Origin: Vitrella brassicaformis
Taxonomy: Eukaryota; Sar; Vitrellaceae
Assembly: GCA_001179505.1 (NCBI GenBank)
Contig: CDMY01000356.1
Location: 173,836 to 237,835, forward strand
DNA: 64,000 bases
Reading direction: 5' to 3'
The position numbers and the translations under genes are program-made. The notes under the pieces are model-generated. The model saw nothing but the letters and a program-made list of their open reading frames with translations, did not search any database and was not told the DNA's origin. Position 1 is the stretch's first letter; each line of letters opens with the position of its first letter. Of the stretch, positions 36,398 to 46,083 are shown piece by piece.

Positions 36398-38799
36398 GAC
36401 ACACACACGTGTGCAGTGCATTCATCGCTTCACTGTCATGCTGTCAGGAGTGTCAAGGCCTGGCGGATGAGTGACCACCCCATCGTCCAGGGTAAGACCG
36501 AACTCATCCACCACACACGGCTGCCCTACTCACATCTCGCTCTCATGTCCGTCTGTCTGTCTGTCTGTCTGTCTGTCAGGCTACCGTGCCCTCGACCGCT
36601 TTGTGCGAGCCAACGAAGAGGCGGGTGCAGTCGCGGCATCGCACGTCCACCAGGCGCTAGAGCAGCAACGGGAACGGCCAGCGGAGGGAACCATCAGCAG
36701 CAGCGAGAGGGCGGATGACGACATGGATGTCGATGGCCCCGCGTCGGTTCCTCTGCGGCGGTTCGGCGAGTTGCTGCACGATGAGAGCGCTGGCTCATGT
36801 GATCTGCTGGAGGCCTACCGGGACCTCAGGATGGATGTCGAGGGCACCGGGTGCTGTCGACACATTGATCAGATCTGGCCCAGACAAGGACGCGTGGAGT
36901 GTGTGTGTGTGTGTTTGTGGTTGTCAGGGTGGTGCTCAAGGCCATCGTGGGATACATCGAGGCCGACAGGGTACGGTGAGGGGATGGCCCTGTCAGAGAG
37001 GGACATTGAGGATCGATGCGGGGGACGCATGTCATGTCATGTCATGTCATGTGCTGCCCTCCCTGTCCGTTGTGTGCATGGCATGGCAGACCCCTCCGCC
37101 GGTCTTCTTGCGTCTCGCCTTCCTCATCGAGCGGGCATCAGACACCGTAACCACCACCAGCACCACCACCACCACACACGCCCTTGCCCGCCCATATCGG
37201 ACGTCTGTCTGTCTGTCTGTCTGTCTGTTTGTGTGTCAGTGCCGTGATCTGTTTGAGAGCTGCGTGCGTGGCAACCCGTCAAACATGGTGGCTTTGGAGC
37301 TCTTGTTGGTGCTGCTGCAGGAGGAGGCGCTGCGGCAGGTGCTCACACAGGGACTCATATCACCCACAGAACGGACACGACTGGTCGGTAAGGTGGCGCA
37401 GACAGACAGACGGACAGACAGACAGGGACAGGATCGACGGGGGCCCTACGGACTGTGTGTGTGTTGCCTTCGATGGATGCATCTTGGTGCGCTGCCGAGC
37501 TGCAGGAGCAGTACACGAGAGAGTACATCCAGCGATCAGGGTAGGGCGGTGGGTTAGGCAGGCAGGGAGGTACACGAAAAGGACCATTAGGAAAGGAGGC
37601 ATACCATACAGCAGTGTCTGTCTGTCTGATGTGCAGGGGTGACGACGAGAGTCTCATCCTGGCCTATCGCGCGAGGCCTGCTCTCACACCCGAGGCACAG
37701 CTCAGGATCGCCGCAGAATTCCTGGCAAGCCGACACACAACCACACCCCGCCACCACGACCTACTGTCGTTCTAACTGACTCGTGTGTCGCTCCTCCCTC
37801 TGTGGTGTGCAGGAGTGTCGGCCTGGGAGTGTCGTCGGTTGGCAGGAGATGAGTCGCTGTCTGTGGCAGAGCTACACCTACATGCAGCTCGAGGTGGGCG
37901 AGGAGGACGACCATGGCGGGGGCGTCGAGACCGTCACACAAAGGCAGACACACCCCAGGGGACCAGACGGTCAGCCACGCGATACACACACACACACACA
38001 TGCATACTGCACTGCTGGTGTCGCCATTTCTCGTCTCTGTCTGTCTGTCTGCCTGCCTGTGTGTGTTGTGTGTGTGCAGGTGCCCTGTCTCTATTCCATG
38101 ATGTGTTCTGTCCGGGAGGGGAGCAGTCGAGGCTGCGCGAGTGGCAGAGAAGATTCTTCGTCCCAGAGAGTGAGTGAGACAGACACCTGCTGTCGACCGA
38201 TCGACGAGCGTCATGGATGAGATGAGCATCTGCGTGTCTCTGTCTCTCCGCCTGCCATGCCATGTGTGTTGTCGTCGGTCGCAGCGTGCATCTTGGGCAG
38301 CCTGGATGTGAGTGTGTATCCCTTTCTGATGTTCCTGGCGCCCCTCTTTGTGCGCGGCCCCCCACTGCTGCTCTTCGCCAGCTACCTCTCACACAAGTGA
38401 GTGAGACAACCAGTGACGGAGACACAGACACTCATCTGACTTGGTGCAATTGGTCCCTGTCTGTCTGGCTGTCGGGCTGCCTGGCATGCCAGGCACCCCT
38501 CCTGCGGCCCCTTGGTGCATGGTGTGATGGGCCCATTGAAGGCCCTCCCCTTCCCCGTCCTCACCGCCGCTGACACCGACCAAGGCGATGCTGCTGCCGC
38601 CAGCGAAGGCGGGCACCGGTCCTGGGCGCTGTTTGCGACGCTGTACGTCCACCTACGGGAGAGTGAGAGCCACACGGGTGTGTGGGAGTGCATGCCTGAC
38701 AATGACGACGAGGGCGTGACGGCGGCCAGCGTGTTCAAGCAGGACGAGTGCACGCGGCTGTTTGCGGCGGTGGACGAGGCCTTGCTGGTGGGGCAGTGA
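35854..38799 (+). CDS. Unrecognised helical protein
   Basis: Starts at ATG 35854 (MDDEQPGPRVGENPKRKAG), with about ten short exons to the stop at 38797-38799. Recognisable pieces in order: ALPVVEAVVRHVDAGLWVPP, REDMIGRLIDFWLKKGQHEE, YRALDRFVRANEEAGAV, PVFLRLAFLIERASDTV, CRDLFESCVRGNPSNMVALE with LLLVLLQEEALRQVLTQGL, DDESLILAYRARPALTPEAQ, a WQEMSRCLWQSYTYMQLEVG helix, and a C-terminal hydrophobic region (LDVSVYPFLMFLAPLFVRGP). Predominantly helical, reminiscent of TPR-like repeats, with acidic inserts. No signal peptide. I do not recognise the family. Introns often end in (TCTG)n tracts directly before the acceptor. Confidence 0.6.
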
Positions 38800-39872
38800 C
38801 GTCAGGGGGTGGGTGGGTGGCTATGTGTGTATTGTATTTGCAGCCTTGTCCGTCCATGTGTGTGCGTTGATAGTGAGTGCCTGAGTGCTGCCTGCCGAGT
38901 CTCTGTGTCGACTGACTGAGGGGACCTATAGATTCGTTCGGTGTGCATTCAAGTCGAGTTCGCGCTGCAGATGCGCTGTAAAGGCGTGTTCTCCCAGACA
39001 GACAAACAAGAGAGACACACACATGTGACATTCAACGGCACATGTACTCATGTATGTCTCATCCGTCCGCGAGACTAAGTCCGAGCGGATGCATGTCTCG
39101 ATGAGTGATCTATGTAATACATGCTGTGTGTGTGTGTGTGTGTGTGGAGGGAGAGACAGACCGCCGACACACTCGATGAACGTGTGTGTGGGGAGCATGT
39201 AGAGTAAAGGAACGTGTGTGCGTGTCGACTGTGAAAGCTACACACGTCATTGTGACGAGAATGTGAAGAGATTGTCACCCAGTGGTGAGGACTGACGTAC
39301 ATTTGTGTGTGTTTCCTTCGTTTACTTGATCATCGTCCATCAGATCGGTCCGATATAGACAAGAAATGTATGTATGTATGTATAGACGCACAGACAGCCA
39401 GACCGACACGACCGACACGACCGACACGACCGACACATATCAGTCCGCTCCTCCCTCCCTCCCTCCCGCATCAGTCCACCCCTGGCCCTCTGTCATGCAT
39501 ACATCCAACCAGCCGGCCCCGCCCCGCCTCACCTCATCCGCACAAGCCATGGAAGTCTCTTAAAACACACACAACACCCCACACCACATCCAGCGGGCAA
39601 ACGGACGGCAAACATGCACAGCCAGACAGACAGACAGCCACAGCCAGGCGATGCCCCCCACCACCGGACTAACCGAACCTCGTATGGATGGTATCTCTCC
39701 GCCTGCAGACAGGACAGATAGCCACACACACACACACACACAGATACAAACAGGCAGAGACCCCATGCACCCACACACCCAGCAGATGGGTGTGCGGCCG
39801 TGTGTGTCCATCACGCATCGAACCACATACCTGCTAGCCCTAGTGGCCGTGCGGACACCGTCGTGACAGTGC
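38800..39872. other. Intergenic region with repeat B'
   Basis: Holds repeat B' (38935-39110), a (TG)n run near 39125-39146, cgacacgac repeats at 39410-39434 and the probable 3' UTR of the Cys-rich minus-strand gene. No other gene seen. Confidence 0.55.
38935..39110 (-). repeat. Repeat B': inverted copy of repeat B
   Basis: The reverse complement matches 10950-11160 in the same block order, with several small gaps. It contains a potential stem (CATCCG ... CGGATG) around the shared CTCGGACTTA and GCGGA blocks. See repeat B. Confidence 0.85.
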
Positions 39873-40130
39873 TCAGTGACCGCACGCCGCCCCCGCCTTG
39901 CAGACACCTTCGCAACAGTGCTGTCCTGCCGGACAGTCGGTGTCCTTGACGCACCCCGTAGTGATGAAAGAGGGGTGGTGGTGGCCGTGGCAGACACCGT
40001 CGTGACAGTGCTGTCCTGGCGGACAGGGGGGGTCGCACGGCTGGGCCGCGCTGATGAGGTGCATCTGTCGGTGGGCGCTGCGGATGGCGTCGAGGGCGGT
40101 GATCTGGGCCGCCTCGCCCATCTTGTTGGC
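39873..40130 (-). CDS. Last exon of a cysteine-rich repeat protein (partial, 5' end lost near gap)
   Basis: A minus-strand exon opening after the acceptor cggcag at 40131-40136 and ending at TGA 39873-39875. It encodes a helical start (GEAAQITALDAIRSAHRQMH), then two Cys-rich repeats, CDPPCPPGQHCHDGVC and CVKDTDCPAGQHCCEGVC, ending in CGH. The repeated C-P-x-G-Q-H-C-x2-G-V-C pattern suggests a disulphide-bonded secreted or lumenal domain. The 5' exons would lie in or beyond the assembly gap at 40313-40612, possibly including those at 40750-41150. Confidence 0.55.
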   Translation of the reverse strand, partial: ANKMGEAAQITALDAIRSAHRQMHLISAAQPCDPPCPPGQHCHDGVCHGHHHPSFITTGCVKDTDCPAGQHCCEGVCKAGAACGH

Positions 40131-40312
40131 CTGCCGCCACAAATCACACCCACACCCACACCTGGCATGAGCAAGTCAGGCAGACAGCCAATCCACTCAT
40201 ATTATATATATGCTCCCATCCCCCCTTAGCTATCAATGTGTGTGTGGATGGATGGATGATCTCTCTCTTTCTCTCTCCCTCGGCAGGTGCCCTGCCCCCC
40301 CCCCCCCCCCTC

Positions 40313-40612
40313 NNNNNNNNNNNNNNNNNNNNNNNNNNNNNNNNNNNNNNNNNNNNNNNNNNNNNNNNNNNNNNNNNNNNNNNNNNNNNNNNNNNNNNNN
40401 NNNNNNNNNNNNNNNNNNNNNNNNNNNNNNNNNNNNNNNNNNNNNNNNNNNNNNNNNNNNNNNNNNNNNNNNNNNNNNNNNNNNNNNNNNNNNNNNNNNN
40501 NNNNNNNNNNNNNNNNNNNNNNNNNNNNNNNNNNNNNNNNNNNNNNNNNNNNNNNNNNNNNNNNNNNNNNNNNNNNNNNNNNNNNNNNNNNNNNNNNNNN
40601 NNNNNNNNNNNN
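40313..40612. other. Assembly gap (300 N) flanked by poly-C
   Basis: Exactly 300 N, bordered on both sides by GCCCTG followed by a run of about 13-14 C. The same flank on both sides suggests that assembly or sequencing failed in a C-rich tandem tract. Confidence 0.95.
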
Positions 40613-40749
40613 GCCCTGCCCCCCCCCCCCCCCCTCTTTTCTACCAGTCTGTCAGCTATCAGTGTGAGGCGAAATATAAAATGTAGGCGGCGATATTCAA
40701 ACTGAAGGAGACAAACAGAGACACCGGGAGCAGGCAGATCTGTGTGTAT

Positions 40750-41150
40750 GTGCTATCTGTGAGTCGACGAAGGAATTCTCTGTGAGACGCATACTGTGCG
40801 AGCAGGGCGAGCAGGCTTAGCCCACGCACAGCGATGGCCACTTCCCTACGGACCTCCTCGACGTCCTCGGCCGACAGTGGGGCGGGATGGCGGGCGCTGA
40901 TGGTCTTGAAGCTGCTGCCGGCTGTGACACATCGGCGAAGACGTGGTGGGACTCCTGTTTTCCGCTGTCGTCCCTCTCCCTGTGAGCATCGTTGTTGTCG
41001 ATCTGAAGGAAGTCGACGCCCTCCAAGAACTTCCTGCCGCTCTCGATAAGGACACGCATGCGTCTCACCAGCTCGTGGCTGCGCGAATGGTCAATGCAGG
41101 CGTACGAGCCGACGATGCGTTTTGTCCTCTCACCGATTCAAATGAGCCAG
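40750..41150 (-). pseudogene. Possible exon remnants upstream of the Cys-rich gene
   Basis: The minus strand reads RRMRVLIESGRKFLEGVDFL... (41069 down to about 40925). In a different frame it then reads EDVEEVRREVAIAVRGLSLL...YASHREFLRRLTDST (about 40895-40750). Both look protein-like, but joining them needs a frame change without a clear GT-AG intron, and there is no obvious start codon. They may be 5' exons of the Cys-rich gene, an unrelated gene interrupted by the gap, or decayed coding sequence. Confidence 0.35.
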
Positions 41151-41569
41151 ACGGGTCGATTCAGCACCAGCACCCAAGACCATCATCTGAACGAGCTGTT
41201 GGATATGCAGGCAGACAAGTGACGTTTCATGGCTCTCTCTTGCTCTGGTTACCTGTGACGGCTGGCAGACCTGCACAGGCACACGTGACCTGAGCGAGCG
41301 AATCGAGCGAGGAAACCACAACACAGAGGCAAGAAAGAAGCTATGTGTCATCGCGTCTCGTCCCTCGCATCTCACCGCAGGGCAAGACGGCGATGCACTT
41401 GTATCCCGTCTCGTTTGTCTTATCTATCTATCCGCTCGTTGGTTGCTCCAACGAATCGTCCTCACATACGACGATCGATCACACAGCTGAACAACATCCA
41501 CCCCATCGACACTTAAAAGACACTTGCACGGGGTATACAGATGGCCCGACCGACATCCCTTCGTTTTAA

Positions 41570-42083
41570 TGCCGACGGGCGTCCTGGGAGTCTCGGGCGT
41601 CCCGCCTCCAGGCGCTGCGGCGCCATGGGCGTGGCCGATGGGCCTGGGTGTTGAGGGCAGTTGGCCTGCTGCCGCTGCCGCTGCCGCTGAGGCAGCTGCT
41701 GGTGCTGCTGACAGGCGCCTGCACACATGTCACCGGACACACACACACACACGGGCACACGGACACACGGTACCAACAGACGAGCACAAGACATGTAAGA
41801 AAGAGGAGGACAGCGCATTCCAGTCACAATGCATCGCTACACAAATGGCCCTCTTTGGTGCGCCATGCCCAACTCACCTTCTTCTTGATGGGATGCTCCA
41901 CTGGTGGGCACCTCGGTCTGCCGCCGGGCGCTGAGGACTCACCCAAACCCAAAGCGACGTCGGAATTGAGGAATTTTGGCTGAAAAAACACATATCTTTA
42001 AAAGAAAAAGGCTGTTAAGGCCCCCGTCTCGCGCGCCGTCTCCGAATCTCGACAGCTGAGCTCGAAATTTGGACGGATGGATT
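41570..42083 (-). repeat. Repeat A': inverted copy of repeat A
   Basis: Reverse complement of 8090-8632. The exon-like parts keep the splice donor (GTGAGT) and acceptor (tgtgcag). In this copy an ATG followed by FFSQNSSIPTSLWVWVSPQ can run across the intron into RRLSAAPAAASAAAAAAAGQ, the frame also open in copy A. Compared with copy A it has two extra T before the CAG and a shorter intron. Confidence 0.9.
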
Positions 42084-42502
42084 CTTGTACTCATACGCGT
42101 GGGCTCTTGAGCCGGCTGCATACCACAACACGACGTGCACAAAGATAACAGAAGCTTGAAATGCATGCATTGCAGCGGTCATTTTCTCTTGCACTCAGTG
42201 CGAAAGCTCAAGCAGCTCAGCTCTCTATCTGTCTCAGAGGTGGTCTGGCCTACATGTACCTCAGCACGTGGCTTGAACTTGTTTCTGAGCTCCCCCCTGG
42301 ATGAACAGGCGCCCCCCTTACTTACTTTTGTCGCATTCTTTTGCGATTTCTTGACCATGGTCCGGTGTGTGAGTCGCTCAATGGGGTTGCTCAATGGGGT
42401 TGTTCGCAACCCACTTTTGCGAGCTTGGGTTCTCTTCCGGGGTGGGGTGTGTCTCTCAAATGCGGGTGTGCTGTGGTTATCAGCGCAACCTGACCTCCCC
42501 AG

Positions 42503-44338
42503 ATGGATCTGGCAGTAGCAGATCCCGAGACCGTCCCTCCCAAGCAGCAGCAGCCGCCGCCGCCGCCGCCGCGTTCCATAGTAGCAGGCCCGGGATCGTA
42601 TTCGCTCAAGGCCTGGCAGGCTGAGTTTCCGTGGCTGGGTGCTGCCACAAGTGAGGAGGACGGGCAGCTGGTGCTCTTCTGCTCCTGGTGCAGGGCGGCC
42701 CATCCCCAGTACCTGAGGAACATCAAGAGTGCCAAGCCGTGGACCAGAGGCGTCACGGGCAAGGGCAGCATCCACCACGCCAAGATGACCCGCCACGACG
42801 TGTCGGCCACGCATTTCAACAGTGCCGTCGAGCAGTTTGGACCTCAGCTGACCGGCCTGCCCAAGGAGTATGCCGCGCGCATCATGCAGCACAACCGGGA
42901 TCGGGAGCAGCACAAGGCCGAGCGCAGAGAGAAGAGGCGGCGGGAGAGCAGCCCTGTGGGACCGGTGGGTGGCGACAGCGCAGCGCCAGAGGAGATGACG
43001 CGGGCGGCTCGCGATCGTGCCCGGGCGGCCTTGGCGCGGGAGCAGGGGATCAACCGTGAGGTCAAGCCGGAGCTCAAACCGCCCGTCCCTGCCAGGTGGC
43101 CCGACGGTTCGGCTGCCGCGTCGGCTCCTCGTTCATTGGCTCCTGGTGTTGCGGCCGGCCGGCCGGTGTCGCCGCATTCGATGAGCGGCGCTGCCATGCC
43201 CATGATGCCGGGTGATGACGTGGATAGGGATGGGGGTGGCAGTAGTGAGCAGGAGACCGGCAGTAGCAGCAAGTGCGACATCTGTGGAGAGGAGGTGGGT
43301 GGGAATGAACAAACTGCAGAGAAGATCACAGCACGCCCGGACAGGTCTTGTGTGTGTGGATGTGAGAATCCTTTCGTTTAGGTGGGTGTGGGGGAGCTGG
43401 GTCGCCACAACGCCCAGAGCAAGGACCTTCACCTGTCGATACTCAAGGCCAGCAACGCATTCCTGCAGCAAAGGCTCACAGAGATGGCACAGATCGCCGC
43501 AAGCCAGAGGTGGGTGGCTGGGTGGGGGGACGGGTGGAGGAAGGAAGACACTAACTAGCACCACACCTGCTCCGCATCACGACGTTGGTGTGCCTCGATT
43601 GTGTCTCTGTGTATGCCGCAGCTCGCGAGCAAGCCGCACGTGGCGGTTCAAGATACCCGAGATCGAGAAGGTGACTCACTTAGTCATACGGACGGGTGGT
43701 CCGCTCCACCTCCGTATGACCCCACCCCCATGTCCGTCTGTCTGTCTATCGCCTGGGCTGACCTTCAGGTGATAGAGATGGCGCCGGAGCGTGCGCCCAT
43801 TCGCTTCCCCTTCATTGCTGGCGGCGTAGAGGGCCTGGCCGTGTCGTTCGTACCGAGGCGCGACAGCGAATACTGTGGCCTCTTCCTCTGGGGACCGTCA
43901 GGTCTGTCTGTCAGGCATGGAGAGAGAGCCACAACGAGTCCACTCATCTCATCTCATCTGATCTCATCTGTCTGATGTATCTATCAACCCTCTCTCTCTC
44001 CTGTCCTGTATGCAGACAAGCACCTCTCCCTCCGCGGCAGTCTCTACCTCGGCTCCACCACAGGTCACCCCACGAACCCCGCCAGCAACACCACCGACGG
44101 CAACAGCAGCAGCAACCACACCACCCCGCTATGCATCATCCTGGACAAGGACTTCTGCCCCGAGAGGACGTCTTGGGGTCAATCACATGTGTGCCACCAC
44201 GACGAGATCCCCCTCTACACCGATGCGGATGGCAGCCTGGCAGTGTCGGTGGAGATAGAAAGCCTGGTGGTCATGCGGCAGGCTGATTTGGGGCAGGGGC
44301 GCAGCGTCATGGTTGGGGAGGAGGTGTACACACATTAA
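42503..44338 (+). CDS. TTF/BED-like and C2H2 zinc-finger protein with MATH-like C-terminal domain
   Basis: Five exons: 42503-43300, about 43381-43511, about 43621-43671, about 43769-43899 and about 44016-44338. The N-terminal domain reads VLFCSWCRAAHPQ ... PWTRGVTGKG ... MTRHDVSATHFNSA, a CxxC...HxxxxH arrangement like TTF- or BED-type fingers of transposase-derived and nuclear proteins. A basic coiled linker follows, then a second finger CDICGEEVGVGELGRHNAQS with a distal His (C-x2-C-x12-H). The C-terminal part (RTWRFKIPEIEKVIEMAPE, IRFPFIAGGVEGLAVSF, YCGLFLWGPSDKHLSLRGSL) is beta-rich and resembles a MATH/TRAF-type sandwich. Probable nuclear adaptor or DNA-binding protein. GCGAGCTT lies 77 bp before the last base ahead of the ATG. 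Confidence 0.65.
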
Positions 44339-46083
44339 AGTAAGTAGGCATCGATTGGTGGGTTCAATACTTTCCCACACTGCAGGTGGGTGACCTGCCA
44401 AACACGCTATGGACAACACGCCAAGCTTGGCCTGCCATGGTGGGAGATGCATCTTTGTGTGTATGTGTGCACAGTTCTTAGAGGAGCGGCTGGAGTTGGC
44501 GCGTCGCGTGGGTGTGGGTGTGTCGATATGGGAGCTGGGGGAGGAGGTCCACCTGTGACACACTGGCTGTGGTGGACGGGACGGAGGGGAGGGGTGTGGT
44601 CGGCAGGTCAGTCAGGTGGGATAATGTGTGTGTGTGTGTGCATTGCATAATGCTGTTTGTGTGACCGTGCTTGGCCGACGTGGATATGTTGTGTGTTGGT
44701 TTCTGCTGGGTGTTCCTTCACGCGCGGTGGGCGAGTGTGGCCAATGTGACGAGCATCACTTTGGCTACACTCGCAGGCCGTGTGATAGGATCAACGGCAG
44801 AAACGAGGCAAGCGTGTCGACATCTTTTGCTATGTATGTATGTGTGTATCCGCCCATCCCATATATCTGATACATACCGACTCACTCACTCGGTGCTTAG
44901 TTAGTAGTCATATCGGCTCCTGTCTGCTTAGCTCGCTGCTTAGCTAAATGCGCCTCACTCAGCTGCTCGGTTGGTTGGTTCTCTGTGGTTTGAGTGTCAC
45001 TGTGAGATGGATGGCATGGAAGTCCGCTGCTCGATTGGCAATGAATGTCTCTACGGCGGGTGCATTCATTACTCACTGAGAGCAAGCTTTTCCACTCAAT
45101 TCATTCTTGTCCCTTTCCCGCCCGGCCCGCACGCACACATGACCGACCAAGCAGCCAGCCAGCCAGTCATCAGAGACCGCCCTTTGGCGCACCCCCTCAA
45201 TCAAGTGTCCATTATTATGGCATTCCGTCCGTGCGTTGCACAGTATAATAGACTCATATGTTAACATACACGTGTGTGTGTGTGTGTGTGTGGCCACTCT
45301 CTAAAGCAAATCGGGCAGGCACCTCACCTGTCTGTACCTTGAAAGGATACCAGCTGCTCTCTCTCTCTCTCTCTCTCTCTCAGCTTTACTCACCTACTCA
45401 TGCGCAGACAAGAGTGAATATATACGATTGTACAGCTTATGCACCAGACAGACAGACAGACAGACGGACAGACAGTCGGACACCAGGCAAGCACAGCAGA
45501 CAGACAGCCAGACCGACAAGGCAAACAAAAGGCACACAAATGCAGTCAATGCAGACAGACACCGTGGGTGGGTGACTCGTGTGTCCATCCATCCAATCCA
45601 GTCAACTGACGCCAAAAATGGCCCCCAACCATCCTCCCCCCTCCCCTCCCCCGGTGTGGTGTGCACAAGGGGTGGGTAGATACCGAAAAAACACTAGCGC
45701 TACACCCACCCGCAGGCGGCACTGAGTGAGCCGCCCGGCGGTTCGGTTCGACTACTGACTGACTGTATTGGTGACTCGCAGCCAGCGACCTTGATTCGTA
45801 GGTAGATACAGAATATACACACGTGTGCGTCTGCTTCCTCCCTCCCGAGCAAAGAAAGAAATGGGCCAGACAGACGCAAGCAACTGACTGACACACGCAC
45901 ACACGTACAGACATGGGTATACACACATACATACGTAAGGTAAGACACAGACGAGGGGATCTGAACAATCACACACAAGACAGACAGGAAGCTGTGTCCA
46001 TCCATCCATGTGTGTGTGTGTGTGGACGCGACGCCTACAGCCCGCTCCACTCACCCACCTTGTAAGTGTGGTGTCAGTCAAGT
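44339..46083. other. Long intergenic region, no gene seen
   Basis: Between the zinc-finger gene (+) and the kinesin gene 3' end (-). It contains (TG)n near 44626-44640 and 45273-45290, (CT)n near 45359-45380, a cagacaga tract near 45448-45470 and one AGCTCGC-like site (ttagctcgctgcttagct, 44926-44945). Open frames are short and low-complexity. Confidence 0.55.

Noticed and set aside
36360-36400. Possible CRISPR-like or satellite array in CA and TCTG tracts
   Set aside because: Pure microsatellites inside introns, with no unique spacers.
40210-40705. Open frames running through the N gap
   Set aside because: They consist almost entirely of undetermined bases.
8090-42083. Retrotransposon or LTR element explanation for repeats A and B
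   Set aside because: The copies keep introns, and no reverse transcriptase, integrase or transposase frame, LTR or target-site duplication was seen in or next to them.
45715-45790. tRNA-like B-box (ggttcggttcgactac)
   Set aside because: No matching acceptor stem, D-arm or A-box could be found around it.
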